A stretch of 63,555 bases of DNA from Bacillota bacterium (GCA_023416695.1 JAEZGY010000079.1:1-63555), one strand, 5' to 3'; shown: positions 42,268 through 52,264, numbered from the stretch's first letter. Numbers and translations are program-made. The notes: generated by a model not told the origin, from the sequence alone.

Positions 42268-44583
42268 TTATTTTACAAAGGCATAATCAATTACTTGTGT
42301 CATATTATCCACATATTTAATATTGATATTCTCTTTGATTTCATCTGCAATGTCTTCTACATCCTTTTTATTTTGTGTTGGAACTAACACGGTAGAGATC
42401 TGTGCAGTTTTAGCGGCTAGTATCTTTTCTTTAAGTCCACCGATAGGAAGCACTTTACCCCGAAGTGTTATTTCACCTGTCATCGCCAAATCGGCTCGAA
42501 CCTTGGTATTAGTAATAGCTGATAATACAGCAGTCGCCATGGTAATACCAGCACTTGGACCATCCTTTGGGGTAGCCCCCTCTGGAATATGAATATGAAT
42601 ATCTTTTCTTTCAAAATAATCCTCATCTATACCATATTGGTCACTTATGGAACGCACATAGCTAATTCCCGTTTTAGCAGACTCCTTCATCACATCTCCA
42701 AGACGTCCGGTCAGCTCTAATCTTCCCTTTCCAGGCATTTCATTTACTTCTATTTGAAGAGTGTCTCCACCAACTTCTGTCCAAGCTAGCCCTCGAACAA
42801 TGCCTACCTCGTCCTCTTTATTTTTAAGCTCTGCCACATAGCGCTGCTTGCCAAGATATTTTTCTAGATTCTTGTCGGTTACACGAACTGTAGCCACACC
42901 ATCATTAACGATTTCCATGGCTGCTTTTCTGCATATGGTTCCAATCTTACGTTCTAGATTACGTACACCTGCTTCCTTTGTATAGCCGATAATAATTCGT
43001 TCTAGTGCCTTCTTTGATACAGAGAGTTGCTTTGCCTTAAGACCAGTTCTCTTCATCACCTTCTTAAGCAGATGCTCTTTGGCGATATGCACCTTCTCAT
43101 TCTGGGTATAGCTAGACACTTCAATAACCTCCATACGATCTAAGAGAGGTCTAGGAATGGTCTGAAGGCTATTGGCAGTAGCAATGAATAATACTTCAGA
43201 CAAATCAATTGGCTCTTCCACATAATGATCTACAAAATGACTATTTTGCTCACTATCTAAGACCTCTAATAGTGCACTAAAGGTATCTCCTTTATAATCA
43301 TTACTCACCTTATCTATCTCATCTAGTAGCATTAAAGGATTCTTTACCTTTGCCTGTTTTAACCCATTTACAAGACGCCCTGGCATAGCACCGATATATG
43401 TTTTTCTATGTCCTCTAATCTCAGCCTCATCTCGAACACCACCTAGACAGATTCGAACATATGGCTTATCAAGGGCTTCTGCTACACTTTTAGCTATGGA
43501 AGTTTTTCCTGTTCCTGGAGGTCCAACAAGACAAAGAATCTGACTTTGTCCCTCTTTGGTTAATGCACGGACGGCAAGAGACTCTAGTACTCTTTCCTTT
43601 ACACTTTCTAGACCGTAATGCTGTTCATTCAGAATCTTGCTTGCTCTCTTTAAGTCATTGTTATCTTCTCCAGCCTTATCCCATGGAAGTGCTAACATAG
43701 TCTCAATATAATTACGTGTTACTGCACTTTCTGAAGGGCTAGAAGAATTGTTACGAAGACGATCAATCTCTCGCTGTATTCTGTCTTTGACCTGCTTAGA
43801 GGCTTCTAATTCTTCTAATTCATTTCCATATCGTTCAATGTCCATATCTACTGAGGTTTCACCTAATTCTTCACGAATTAACTTTAACTGCTCCCTCATG
43901 ACATATTCCTTTTGGTTTTTGTCTACCTTCTCTTTCACTTTTTCTTGAAAAGCTTTTTTGATTTTTAGTAACTCTATTTCATTTGCTAATATTACAGCTA
44001 GCATCTGATATCGCCTATCAGGGTCTGTCTCTTGTAGTAACCTCAAACGATTTTCGAAGCCCAGAGGGACGCTTGCTTGTATCTCTGCTGCTAAAATCTC
44101 AAGATCCTCTGCCTCCATAAGTGTTGTTATAATACTTTTTCCTAGCGCATCACTAACACTAGAAAACACCTCAATTAAATCCTTTAAACTATATAAAAGC
44201 GCCGTTTTCTCCGTAGGGGAAAGAGTCGTAGGTTCTTCTTTAACCTCTTCTACCATGCCTTCCATATAAGGGTCATCCTGTGTCAATTCTATAAGACGTC
44301 CTAACTTTTCTGCAGACACCATAACTCTAATCAGATTATTTGGTAATTTAATAATCTGTCGTATTAAAGCAATTGTACCTACCTCATATATATCCTCTAT
44401 CTCAGGGCGTTCCGTCTGAGCATCCTTTTGGGTTACTAATAGAACTCTCTGCCCTTGCTTCATAGCGGTATTTATAGCTTCAATGGTCATTTCTCTATTT
44501 ACATCAAAATGAATCAACATCTGTGGAAGCACTACCATCCCTCGAAGAGCAACCACAGGCAATATAATCTTATTGTCTTTCAT
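42268..44583 (-). CDS. lon: ATP-dependent protease Lon
   Basis: A 771-residue hexameric protease. The N-terminal substrate-binding domain is followed by AAA+ (Walker A GPPGTGKTSIA, Walker B LMLLDEIDKV) and a serine-lysine protease domain (PKDGPSAGITMAT with the catalytic Ser; the catalytic Lys lies in REKVLPIGGLKEK-like sequence, here RGKVLPIGGLKEK). The frame is open to 44619, but the ATG at 44583 has an AGGAGA site 7 bases ahead and gives the usual start MKDNKIILPVVALRG. A hairpin sits between clpX and lon. Confidence 0.95.
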   Translation of the reverse strand: MKDNKIILPVVALRGMVVLPQMLIHFDVNREMTIEAINTAMKQGQRVLLVTQKDAQTERPEIEDIYEVGTIALIRQIIKLPNNLIRVMVSAEKLGRLIELTQDDPYMEGMVEEVKEEPTTLSPTEKTALLYSLKDLIEVFSSVSDALGKSIITTLMEAEDLEILAAEIQASVPLGFENRLRLLQETDPDRRYQMLAVILANEIELLKIKKAFQEKVKEKVDKNQKEYVMREQLKLIREELGETSVDMDIERYGNELEELEASKQVKDRIQREIDRLRNNSSSPSESAVTRNYIETMLALPWDKAGEDNNDLKRASKILNEQHYGLESVKERVLESLAVRALTKEGQSQILCLVGPPGTGKTSIAKSVAEALDKPYVRICLGGVRDEAEIRGHRKTYIGAMPGRLVNGLKQAKVKNPLMLLDEIDKVSNDYKGDTFSALLEVLDSEQNSHFVDHYVEEPIDLSEVLFIATANSLQTIPRPLLDRMEVIEVSSYTQNEKVHIAKEHLLKKVMKRTGLKAKQLSVSKKALERIIIGYTKEAGVRNLERKIGTICRKAAMEIVNDGVATVRVTDKNLEKYLGKQRYVAELKNKEDEVGIVRGLAWTEVGGDTLQIEVNEMPGKGRLELTGRLGDVMKESAKTGISYVRSISDQYGIDEDYFERKDIHIHIPEGATPKDGPSAGITMATAVLSAITNTKVRADLAMTGEITLRGKVLPIGGLKEKILAAKTAQISTVLVPTQNKKDVEDIADEIKENINIKYVDNMTQVIDYAFVK

Positions 44584-44604
44584 ACTATATTCTCCTATTA
44601 AAAC

Positions 44605-44638
44605 AAAGAGCCCCTGCAAAAATTTGCAAAGGCTCTTT
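44605..44638 (-). terminator. Terminator-like hairpin between clpX and lon
   Basis: On the minus strand AAAGAGCCTTTGCAAA pairs with TTTGCAGGGGCTCTTT (two U-G pairs) around a 2-base loop, then GTTTTAAT. It starts 4 bases after the clpX stop. It would make lon expression lower than clpX unless lon has its own promoter. Confidence 0.75.
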
Positions 44639-44641
44639 TAC

Positions 44642-45937
44642 TTATGCTATTTCACCATTATTTTTCTTCACAGGCTTTTTAGTTGTAAGAGCCTTTCTTG
44701 GTTTTTCATCTTCAGAAAGTATTAATTCAGGATCTCCTTTTCCTTCCACTGCATCCTTGGTTATGATACATTTTCTTACTTTATTATTGGAAGGTAAATT
44801 GTACATGGTTTCCATCATAGTTGCTTCCATAATGGAACGAAGGCCTCTGGCACCAGTTTTTCTTTCGTAAGATTTCTTAGCAATTGCCTCAATTGCTTCA
44901 GGTAAAAACTCTAACTCTACACCATCTAGCTCAAAAAGCTTATGATACTGCTTTACAATGGCATTCTTTGGCTCAGTAAGAATTCGAACTAAGGCTGGCT
45001 CATCTAAGAGATCTAAACTAACAGTGATAGGAACACGACCAACAAACTCAGGTATCATACCATACTTCACAAAGTCACCTGGTAGTGCTTTCTTAAACAA
45101 TTCACCTACGTTTTCCTTATGTCTCAATCCTAACTCAGCATTAAAACCAATAGACTTCTGTCCAATTCTGGATTCGATAATCTTCTCCAAACCATCAAAA
45201 GCACCACCACAAATAAATAGTATATTGGTAGTGTCAATTTGTATAAACTCTTGATGTGGATGCTTTCTGCCACCTTGAGGTGGCACACTAGCTACAGTAC
45301 CCTCCAGAATTTTAAGCAAAGCCTGTTGAACGCCTTCCCCTGATACATCTCTTGTAATAGACATATTTTCTGATTTTCTAGTAATCTTATCTATCTCATC
45401 GATATAAATAATACCGTATTCTGCTCGTTCAATATCATAATCCGCCGCTTGAATAATCTTAAGTAAGATATTCTCTACGTCTTCACCAACATATCCTGCT
45501 TCAGTAAGGGCAGTTGCATCTGCAATTGCAAATGGAACGTTTAAAAGCTTTGCAAGGGTTTGAGCCAAAAAGGTCTTACCGCTACCAGTAGGTCCTACCA
45601 TGATGATATTACTCTTTTGCAATTCTACGTCTAAATCTTTTTCTGCTAACACACGCTTATAATGATTATAAACGGCTACAGACAATACTTTTTTTGCATC
45701 GTCCTGTCCAATAACATATTGGTCCAAAAACTCTTTGATTTCTTTGGGTTTTAACAGGTTAATCTCGTTATTGTCAACAACATCTTCAAATTCTTCTTCT
45801 ATAATTTCAGAACAAATATCGATACACTCATCACAAATATAAACATTAGGTCCTGCAATCAGTTTACGTACCTGGTCTTGTGTCTTATTACAAAAGGAGC
45901 ATCTTAGCTGTTTATGTTCCTCTGTACGATTGGCCAT
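44642..45937 (-). CDS. clpX: ATP-dependent Clp protease ATPase subunit ClpX
   Basis: A 431-residue AAA+ unfoldase that feeds substrates to ClpP. The N-terminal zinc-finger has the four cysteines (CSFC at 13-16 and CDEC near 35), Walker A is GPTGSGKTFLA, Walker B IIYIDEIDKI, and the ClpP-contact IGF loop is present in KSIGFNAEL. The C-terminal tail is Lys-rich. It follows clpP by 73 bases. Confidence 0.96.
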   Translation of the reverse strand: MANRTEEHKQLRCSFCNKTQDQVRKLIAGPNVYICDECIDICSEIIEEEFEDVVDNNEINLLKPKEIKEFLDQYVIGQDDAKKVLSVAVYNHYKRVLAEKDLDVELQKSNIIMVGPTGSGKTFLAQTLAKLLNVPFAIADATALTEAGYVGEDVENILLKIIQAADYDIERAEYGIIYIDEIDKITRKSENMSITRDVSGEGVQQALLKILEGTVASVPPQGGRKHPHQEFIQIDTTNILFICGGAFDGLEKIIESRIGQKSIGFNAELGLRHKENVGELFKKALPGDFVKYGMIPEFVGRVPITVSLDLLDEPALVRILTEPKNAIVKQYHKLFELDGVELEFLPEAIEAIAKKSYERKTGARGLRSIMEATMMETMYNLPSNNKVRKCIITKDAVEGKGDPELILSEDEKPRKALTTKKPVKKNNGEIA

Positions 45938-46010
45938 GATTATTCACCTCTATTCCAATGAACTGCACCCGAATTACTTCAGGCGCAGTCTAACTTCCTT
46001 GTTACAACTA

Positions 46011-46595
46011 CTACTGACGTTTGGTTATAATACTATCTATGATACCATAAGCTTTTGCTTCTTCTGAATTCATATAATTATCACGTTCTGTGTCTACCTC
46101 AACCTTTTCCAATGGCTGACCAGTATTTGCAGCAAGCATCTCATTTAAACGCTTTTTGATTTTCAAAATATTCTCCGCAACAATCTTAATATCTGTTGCC
46201 TGACCTTTTGCACCACCACTTGGTTGGTGAATCATAATCTCTGAATTTGGAAGAGCATATCTCTTTCCTTTGGTACCGCCAGCTAGTAAAAATGCCCCCA
46301 TACTAGCAGCTAAGCCCACGCAAATAGTAGATACATCACATTTAATAAAGTTCATAGTATCATAAATTGCCATACCTGCTGTAACGGAACCACCTGGGCT
46401 ATTAATATATAACTGAATATCTTTATTTGGATCCTCAGATTCTAAGAATAATAACTGGGCAATAACCACACTAGCAGATACATCCGTTACTTCTTCACCT
46501 AAAAAGATAATTCTATCATTTAATAAACGGGAATAAATATCGTAGGAACGTTCCCCTCTACTTGTTTGTTCTATGACATAAGGTACTAAACTCAT
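46011..46595 (-). CDS. clpP: ATP-dependent Clp protease proteolytic subunit ClpP
   Basis: A 194-residue serine protease that forms two stacked seven-rings. The triad is Ser98 (VGLAASMGAF), His123 (IMIHQPSGG) and Asp172 (TERDNYMNS). The mature N-terminus begins soon after MSLVPYVIEQTSRGERSYDIYSRLL, as in all ClpP. The gene follows tig and precedes clpX in the standard order. Confidence 0.97.
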   Translation of the reverse strand: MSLVPYVIEQTSRGERSYDIYSRLLNDRIIFLGEEVTDVSASVVIAQLLFLESEDPNKDIQLYINSPGGSVTAGMAIYDTMNFIKCDVSTICVGLAASMGAFLLAGGTKGKRYALPNSEIMIHQPSGGAKGQATDIKIVAENILKIKKRLNEMLAANTGQPLEKVEVDTERDNYMNSEEAKAYGIIDSIITKRQ

Positions 46596-46638
46596 ACTAT
46601 AACCTCCTTTTACTAAAAGTCCATCCTATCTAATAGTA

Positions 46639-47922
46639 TTAGATTTCTTTTGCTTCAGCAGCTACTAAATCAACAGCTTTTTGAACAGCAAGATCCATCT
46701 TCATATCATTCATCTGTGGAGCCACTAACTCTCTCACTCTGTCTACTTCCATCTGATAGTTCTTTGCCATTTCTTCAATTTCTTTTGTTACATCATCATC
46801 AGAAACTTCAATATTTTCAGCTTTAACGATTGCTTCTAATACCAAACGGCTTTGAATTCTCTTCATAGCTTGTGGTTTAATATTCTCAAGGAATTTATTA
46901 GTATCCAAACCAGTAAATTGGAAGTACTGTTCAACACTTAAGCCTTGGCTCTGTAATCTTTGAGCAAACTCATTTGCCATTTGCTTAACCTGTGTATCTA
47001 ACATAGCATCTGGAATTTCCATAGTTGCATTTTCGATAATCTTATCTACAATAGCATCTTCCTTTGCAGTCTTTGCAGCCTTTTCTTTCTTTTCAAGAAG
47101 ACCCTTCTTTAAATCTTCCTTGTACTCAGCTAATGTATCAAATTCAGACACATCCTTTGCGAAATCATCATCTAATTCAGGAAGTTCTTTCTTCTTAATT
47201 TCTTTTACAGTTACTTTAAACATAGCTGGCTTTCCAGCAAGTTCTTTTGCTTGGTATTCTTCTGGGAAGCTTACTTTTACTTCTACTTCTTCTCCAATAT
47301 TCTTACCAATTAATTGCTCTTCGAAAGTGTCGATGAAGGAATGAGAGCCAATAGTTAAAGGATAGTCAGTTCCTTTACCACCTTCAAATGCAACGCCATC
47401 TACAAAACCTTCAAAATCGATTACTGTCATATCTCCATCTTCCACTGCTCTATCTTCTACAGTAATCATTCTGGAGTTTTGCTCCCTTACCTTATCAAGT
47501 TCAGCATTGATTTCTTCTTCTGTAACTTCTAAGTTAGCTTTTTCTACTTCAATTCCCTTGTAAGCGCCTAAAGTTACTTCAGGTTTTACTGCAACTGTAG
47601 CAGTAAAGATAAAGGATTTCCCTTTTTCAATCTGCTCTACATCAATCTCAGGCTGGGAAACGATATCTAAACCACTTTCCTTTGCTGCTGCTTCATAAGC
47701 ATCTGGAATAATAAAGTTAGCTGCGTCTTCATAGAAAACACTTGACCCGTACATCTTTTCAATAATAGCGCGAGGAGCTTTTCCTTTTCTAAAGCCCTGT
47801 ACGTTCATCTTGCCTTTATTCTTTTGATATGCTTTCTCGATTGCTGCTTCGAACTCCTCAGCACTAGCTTCTATTGTAAGCTTTGCCATATTCTTTTCTA
47901 ATTTTTCAACTTGTAAACTCAT
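46639..47922 (-). CDS. tig: Trigger factor
   Basis: A 427-residue ribosome-bound chaperone with peptidyl-prolyl isomerase activity. The ribosome-docking signature is in GFRKGKAPRAIIEKMYG (residues 42-58), the FKBP-type domain is around residues 150-245 (DGDMTVIDFEGFVDGVAFEGGKGTDYPLTIGS), and the C-terminal chaperone arms follow. First gene of the tig-clpP-clpX run, with an AGGAGG site and a leader of about 160 bases. Confidence 0.96.
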   Translation of the reverse strand: MSLQVEKLEKNMAKLTIEASAEEFEAAIEKAYQKNKGKMNVQGFRKGKAPRAIIEKMYGSSVFYEDAANFIIPDAYEAAAKESGLDIVSQPEIDVEQIEKGKSFIFTATVAVKPEVTLGAYKGIEVEKANLEVTEEEINAELDKVREQNSRMITVEDRAVEDGDMTVIDFEGFVDGVAFEGGKGTDYPLTIGSHSFIDTFEEQLIGKNIGEEVEVKVSFPEEYQAKELAGKPAMFKVTVKEIKKKELPELDDDFAKDVSEFDTLAEYKEDLKKGLLEKKEKAAKTAKEDAIVDKIIENATMEIPDAMLDTQVKQMANEFAQRLQSQGLSVEQYFQFTGLDTNKFLENIKPQAMKRIQSRLVLEAIVKAENIEVSDDDVTKEIEEMAKNYQMEVDRVRELVAPQMNDMKMDLAVQKAVDLVAAEAKEI

Positions 47923-47966
47923 TTGTTATTTCCTCCTTAATGTTTCAATATCATTTTACTTAGTCT

Positions 47967-48004
47967 GACAAAATAGAAATTAGTACTCGTTCATTTCTAT
48001 TGTC
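47967..48004 (-). other. Hairpin in the tig leader
   Basis: GACAAAATAGAAAT (47967-47980) pairs with ATTTCTATTGTC (47993-48004) with a 2-base bulge. It lies about 45 bases before the tig start codon. There is no U-tract, so it is a leader structure rather than a terminator. A second weaker stem is nearby (GCTTATAATAAACCG with CGGCATTATGC). Confidence 0.5.
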
Positions 48005-48086
48005 ATTTTGCTTATAATAAACCGAAAACGGCATTATGCACGAAATAAATTATAAATAACATCATCTAAAAGTCTGACATTATTGT

Positions 48087-48095
48087 ATTATAACA
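48087..48095 (-). promoter_or_regulatory. Extended -10 promoter of tig
   Basis: TGTTATAAT on the minus strand, 17 bases after a poor -35 (TGGAAT). I looked for CtsR and CIRCE operators near it and saw none. Confidence 0.55.
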
Positions 48096-48199
48096 TAGGC
48101 ACTCTTTAAATTCCATAGAAATTTTGCTTGGACGACTTGACAACAATTCTTCCACAATCATCCACTATTCTAATGAAATAGTTGACAAAATAAAGATAA

Positions 48200-49546
48200 T
48201 TATTCAGCCACGTGACCCTTTTCTTTTAGAACTTTCACTATTCTGTCTACGTACTCATGGCAAACTTCGTCTGATTTTGCTTCTACCATGACACGAATTA
48301 AAGCTTCTGTTCCACTTTCACGAAGAAGAACTCTTCCGTCATCCCCTAACTCTTGTTCCACTTCCATGACTGCCCTTTGCACATCCTCATCCTGTCTAGC
48401 CGCCGCCTTATCCTCAACAGGTACATTTTTAAGCAGTTGTGGATAGATCTTTATTTTCTTTAACAATTCTGAAATCTTAGCCTTCTTCTCAAGGATTACT
48501 TCTGTAATCTTTAAAGAAGTCAATATACCATCACCAGTGGTAGCATATTTTTTAAATATAATGTGACCAGATTGTTCTCCACCAAGAGAGTGACCATTTT
48601 GCATCATGTTCTCAAATACGTACTTATCTCCCACAGCAGTTTTCTCATAACGAATTCCTTCCTTGTCAAAAGCTTTATAAAGCCCAAGATTAGACATTAC
48701 CGTAGTAACTACAGTATTGTTATTTAATTCGCCACGTTCTTTTAAATAAGTACCGCAGAGATACATAATCAAGTCACCATCAACAATGTTTCCCTTGTCA
48801 TCCACTGCTAGACAACGGTCCGCATCCCCATCATATGCAAAACCAATGTCACAATTTTTTTCTTTTACTAGTTCTTGAAGAGCTTCAATATGAGTTGAAC
48901 CACAATTATCATTGATGTTTAAACCATTTGGCTCATTATGAATTACATATGTTTTAGCACCTAGAGCATCAAATACACCCTTTGCAATAGTGGAAGCACT
49001 ACCATTAGAGCAGTCAAGTCCAACACGAAGATCCTTAAAGGATCTAGTCGCAAGACTAATTAGATAACCAATGTAGCGATTTCTTCCCATTGCATAGTCC
49101 ACTGTCTTTCCTATATCCTCTCTCTTAGCAAATGGAATTTCTTCAGACTCACCATCAATATATTTTTCAATTAACTCTTCAATGTCACTTTCTAGCTTAA
49201 ACCCTTTACCATTGATTATTTTAATACCATTATCATAATAAGGGTTATGACTAGCAGAAATCATGATACCACAATCAAAATCCTCCGTACGAGCAACGAA
49301 AGATACGCTTGGTGTTGTTGTTACATGTAATAAGTACGCATCAGCTCCACTGGCAGTCAAACCTGCAACTAGGGAATATTCAAACATATAGCTAGAACGT
49401 CTTGTATCCTTTCCTATTACAATCTTTGCTTTATGCTCTTTACCATAATAGTATCCAAGAAAACGACCTACCTTATAGGCATGTTCTACTGTTAAGTTAA
49501 CATTTGCTTCACCACGAAATCCATCTGTTCCAAAGTATTTACCCAT
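48200..49546 (-). CDS. glmM: Phosphoglucosamine mutase
   Basis: A 448-residue enzyme turning glucosamine 6-phosphate into glucosamine 1-phosphate for peptidoglycan. The start GKYFGTDGFRGEAN is diagnostic for GlmM, the phosphoserine is Ser99 in ISASHNPYYDNGIK, the metal loop is DGDADRC near residue 240, and the phosphate loop RESGTEALIRVMVE is near the end. Single gene upstream of tig. Confidence 0.95.
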   Translation of the reverse strand: MGKYFGTDGFRGEANVNLTVEHAYKVGRFLGYYYGKEHKAKIVIGKDTRRSSYMFEYSLVAGLTASGADAYLLHVTTTPSVSFVARTEDFDCGIMISASHNPYYDNGIKIINGKGFKLESDIEELIEKYIDGESEEIPFAKREDIGKTVDYAMGRNRYIGYLISLATRSFKDLRVGLDCSNGSASTIAKGVFDALGAKTYVIHNEPNGLNINDNCGSTHIEALQELVKEKNCDIGFAYDGDADRCLAVDDKGNIVDGDLIMYLCGTYLKERGELNNNTVVTTVMSNLGLYKAFDKEGIRYEKTAVGDKYVFENMMQNGHSLGGEQSGHIIFKKYATTGDGILTSLKITEVILEKKAKISELLKKIKIYPQLLKNVPVEDKAAARQDEDVQRAVMEVEQELGDDGRVLLRESGTEALIRVMVEAKSDEVCHEYVDRIVKVLKEKGHVAE

Positions 49547-49770
49547 TATTATCTCCTTACTTCATCATATAATTTAAGAATCTTATCAATCATGTATTTT
49601 ATTTTACGTTAAAATATCAAAAATGCCATCATTCTATCATCATCTACGTAAACTACATCCACGCTATTGTAACACAAAAGCACTAAGTTGTGAACATTAT
49701 TTCATGTACACCCCCTAAATATTGTCACTTATTATAGTAATATTAACAAGAGAGGTCCTCTACAGGAACA
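49547..49770. other. Intergenic DNA without a visible gene
   Basis: Between glmM and the SASP terminator. AT-rich, with a short palindrome GAGAGGTCCTCT near 49749-49760. The glmM promoter should be here, but no box pair stands out. I see no gene. Confidence 0.4.
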
Positions 49771-49774
49771 AAAA

Positions 49775-49806
49775 AGTGAGGCTGCCATACAAAAGCATGA
49801 CAACCT
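49775..49806 (-). terminator. Terminator of the SASP gene
   Basis: On the minus strand GAGGTTGTCAT pairs with ATGGCAGCCTC (two G-U pairs), followed by ACTTTTTTG. Confidence 0.8.
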
Positions 49807-49854
49807 CTACTACTTATGCAGATTTCTCTACATGTTTAATCAATAGACGTATGG

Positions 49855-50070
49855 TTATTTCTGACCAGACATAGATTGCTCATAACTCTTGATCATCTGT
49901 CTAACCATTTCTCCACCAACGGAACCATTTTGTGCACTTGTAAGATCTCCATTATAACCAGCTTTTAATGGAACACCTATTTCAGATGCAACTTCCATTT
50001 TGAATTTGTCAAGAGCTTCTCTAGCTTCAGGAACTTCTGCTCTGTTAGATCCAGTATTATTGTTTGCCAT
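49855..50070 (-). CDS. Alpha/beta-type small acid-soluble spore protein
   Basis: A 71-residue DNA-coating protein of spores. The signature segments are ALDKFKMEVASEIGVPL (with the EIG germination-protease site, cut after the glutamate) and GGEMVRQMIKSYEQ. It makes the DNA resistant to UV and heat and shows that the organism sporulates. The ATG at 50070 follows a GGAGGT site, so the five upstream codons of the open frame (which contain that site) are dropped. A CATACAG box lies in the upstream DNA but without a good sigma-G -35 box. Confidence 0.95.
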   Translation of the reverse strand: MANNNTGSNRAEVPEAREALDKFKMEVASEIGVPLKAGYNGDLTSAQNGSVGGEMVRQMIKSYEQSMSGQK

Positions 50071-50292
50071 AGTATACACCTCCATGATTTGTGCGTAAAT
50101 AGATACTGTCTATTGACCAGTCATAAGACTTAACTTAACTGTATGTTACAATTAAGTCTAATTCTATTGTGTGTAAGTTGTACCTTTTTTATTAGACCAT
50201 ACCATGGTAATTAGTGGTGCAAGCCACAGATTATTCCTACATGAACCTACTACTTATTTCATATACATAATAAAAAAAGACAAGGATTTTTT

Positions 50293-51594
50293 ATGGAAAT
50301 ACTTAAACATTTGAATGAATATTTATGGAATTTTCCTATGATAGTTATATTGCTAGGAACACATTTATTTTTTACATTTCGTTTAAAATTTGTCCAAAAA
50401 AATGTGTTTAAAGGGATATCCTATAGTACGAAGCCGGATACCAAAGGGCACGGAGATTTAAGTAGCTTTGGCGCCCTTGCCACTACCCTAGCTGCTACTT
50501 TAGGTACTGGTAATATTATCGGGGTCTCTACTGCTATTGCACTTGGAGGACCAGGTGCCCTATTCTGGTGTTGGATTACTGGCATTTTAGGTATGGCAAC
50601 TACATATGCCGAATGTTACTTAAGCATTATTTTTAGAAAAAAAACCAGTGATGGAACCTATCTAGGTGGTCCCATGTATTTTATTGAGCATGGCCTTCAT
50701 AAAAAATGGCTAGCTATGTTTTATGCCTTAGCTACGTTAATAGCTTCTTTTGGAGTAGGCTGCACCACACAATCTAATGCCATAAGTACCACTGCTAAAA
50801 CCCTGTGGCATGTCTCTCCCTATATCGTAGGCTTTGTTGTGGCTATCCCTATTGGTTTAGTATTGATTGGTGGAATTAAATCCATTGGCAAGGTATGCAC
50901 TGCCTTAGTTCCTGCCATGGGTATCTTTTATATATTAGGTTGTATTTTTTTAATTACTATTAACTTTAACTATCTAGGTCCATCCTTGGCTCTAATCCTG
51001 AAATCTGCTTTTGTACCTACCTCTATTGCTGGAGGCTTTATCGCAGCCACCCTGCAGAATGCTTGTCGCTATGGAATTGCCAGAGGATTATTTACCAATG
51101 AAGCAGGGCTTGGCTCCGCTGGTATTGCTGCCGCTACTGCAAAAACAGATAAACCAGCTAGACAGGCATTAATCTCCATGACCGCTACCTTTTGGGACAC
51201 TGTCGTAATGTGTGCTGTAACAGGAATTATTATAGTAATTGTCATGCTAAAATCTCCTAATTTATTATTGTCCTTTAGCATAGGAGAATATACTACAGCT
51301 GCTTTTTCTCAAATTCCTTTTGGTCCCACTATCCTTGGTATATCCTTAATTGCATTCGCCTCAGCAACGTTACTGGGATGGTTTTATTTTGGTGAAAAAG
51401 CCACTGACTATCTGCTTGGTAAACGTGCTATTAAATTCTACCAGTTGGCCTATATTGTCATGATTTATATAGGTGCTGTCATGTCCCTTGAATTAGTATG
51501 GGAGTTGACTGATTTTATTAATGTTTTTATGGCCCTACCTTGTATTTATGCTCTATTTAAGCTACGGGAACAGATTAAAAGCCCATACTGCTAA
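50293..51594 (+). CDS. Alanine/glycine:cation symporter (AGCS family)
   Basis: A 433-residue sodium-coupled amino-acid transporter with about 11 membrane segments. Family motifs are GHGDLSSFGALATTLAATLGTGNIIGVSTAI near residue 55 and GIARGLFTNEAGLGSAGIAAATAKTDKPARQAL near residue 257. Alanine or glycine is the likely cargo. It is a single gene between divergent (SASP) and convergent (PfpI) neighbours, with a modest AAGGA site. Confidence 0.93.
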   Translation: MEILKHLNEYLWNFPMIVILLGTHLFFTFRLKFVQKNVFKGISYSTKPDTKGHGDLSSFGALATTLAATLGTGNIIGVSTAIALGGPGALFWCWITGILGMATTYAECYLSIIFRKKTSDGTYLGGPMYFIEHGLHKKWLAMFYALATLIASFGVGCTTQSNAISTTAKTLWHVSPYIVGFVVAIPIGLVLIGGIKSIGKVCTALVPAMGIFYILGCIFLITINFNYLGPSLALILKSAFVPTSIAGGFIAATLQNACRYGIARGLFTNEAGLGSAGIAAATAKTDKPARQALISMTATFWDTVVMCAVTGIIIVIVMLKSPNLLLSFSIGEYTTAAFSQIPFGPTILGISLIAFASATLLGWFYFGEKATDYLLGKRAIKFYQLAYIVMIYIGAVMSLELVWELTDFINVFMALPCIYALFKLREQIKSPYC

Positions 51595-51621
51595 TTTACA
51601 TAAACTTATAATTTTATTTAC

Positions 51622-51658
51622 AAAAGAGCCTCCCTTACTGTTAAAGGGAGGCTCTTTT
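51622..51658. terminator. Bidirectional terminator
   Basis: Perfect 15-bp stem AAAAGAGCCTCCCTT/AAGGGAGGCTCTTTT with a 7-base loop, between convergent genes ending at 51594 and 51662. Confidence 0.9.
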
Positions 51659-51661
51659 ATA

Positions 51662-52219
51662 TTATGAATTATGCTTATACATAACCTTGTATTGAAGCTC
51701 GTTGGCTGCTTCTGTACCTTTAAAGTATTCCACAAGTGCAAGTCCTAGATCAATAGCAGTACCAAAGCCTTGGCTAGTAATAATATTTTCATCCTTAACC
51801 ACATTAGCATCTACGTAATTACAGCTTACTAGTTCATTCTTTAGACTACGATAACAAGTGGCATTCTTACCGTCTAGAATGCCAAGCTCCTCTAATAAAG
51901 TGGGAGCCGCGCAGATAGCTGCTATCATCTTACCTTCTCGGTGAAACTCATTTAAAACTGAGCATAGTCCTTCGTGCTTACGCAGGTTTTTTACTCCAGT
52001 TGTTCCACCAGGTAAAAATAGCATGTCCACATCTTCGAAACCTACTTCTTCAAAAACCTTGTCTGCACTTATTACAATTCCATGAGCTCCGAGGATGTCA
52101 GTCGTATCAGAAACAGAAATCATTATTGTTTCTATATCGGCTCTTCTTAGTAAGTCGACTACAGCCAGTCCTTCCACCTCTTCAAAACCATCTGCTACAA
52201 AAACATAAACCTTTGACAT
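51662..52219 (-). CDS. DJ-1/PfpI family protein
   Basis: A 185-residue protein of the ThiJ/DJ-1 group. The nucleophile-elbow cysteine is Cys103 in AAICAAPTLL, and the acidic partner is Glu in DGFEEVEGL near residue 14. This family includes deglycase/glyoxalase-type and chaperone proteins; the exact role is unknown. The ATG at 52219 has GGAGGAAG in front, so the first four codons of the frame are left out. Confidence 0.9.
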   Translation of the reverse strand: MSKVYVFVADGFEEVEGLAVVDLLRRADIETIMISVSDTTDILGAHGIVISADKVFEEVGFEDVDMLFLPGGTTGVKNLRKHEGLCSVLNEFHREGKMIAAICAAPTLLEELGILDGKNATCYRSLKNELVSCNYVDANVVKDENIITSQGFGTAIDLGLALVEYFKGTEAANELQYKVMYKHNS

Positions 52220-52264
52220 TTCTTCCTCCATCTTTCTCCATATCCATTATACTATGTAGAAACA

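Noticed and set aside
47923..48199. CtsR or CIRCE operators upstream of tig-clpP-clpX
   Set aside because: I looked for GGTCAAA repeats and the TTAGCACTC inverted repeat and saw neither.
50086..50180. Sigma-G promoter before the SASP gene
   Set aside because: CATACAG has two mismatches to the -10 and no GHATR box stands 18 bases upstream. The gene is surely sporulation-specific, but I cannot point to its promoter.
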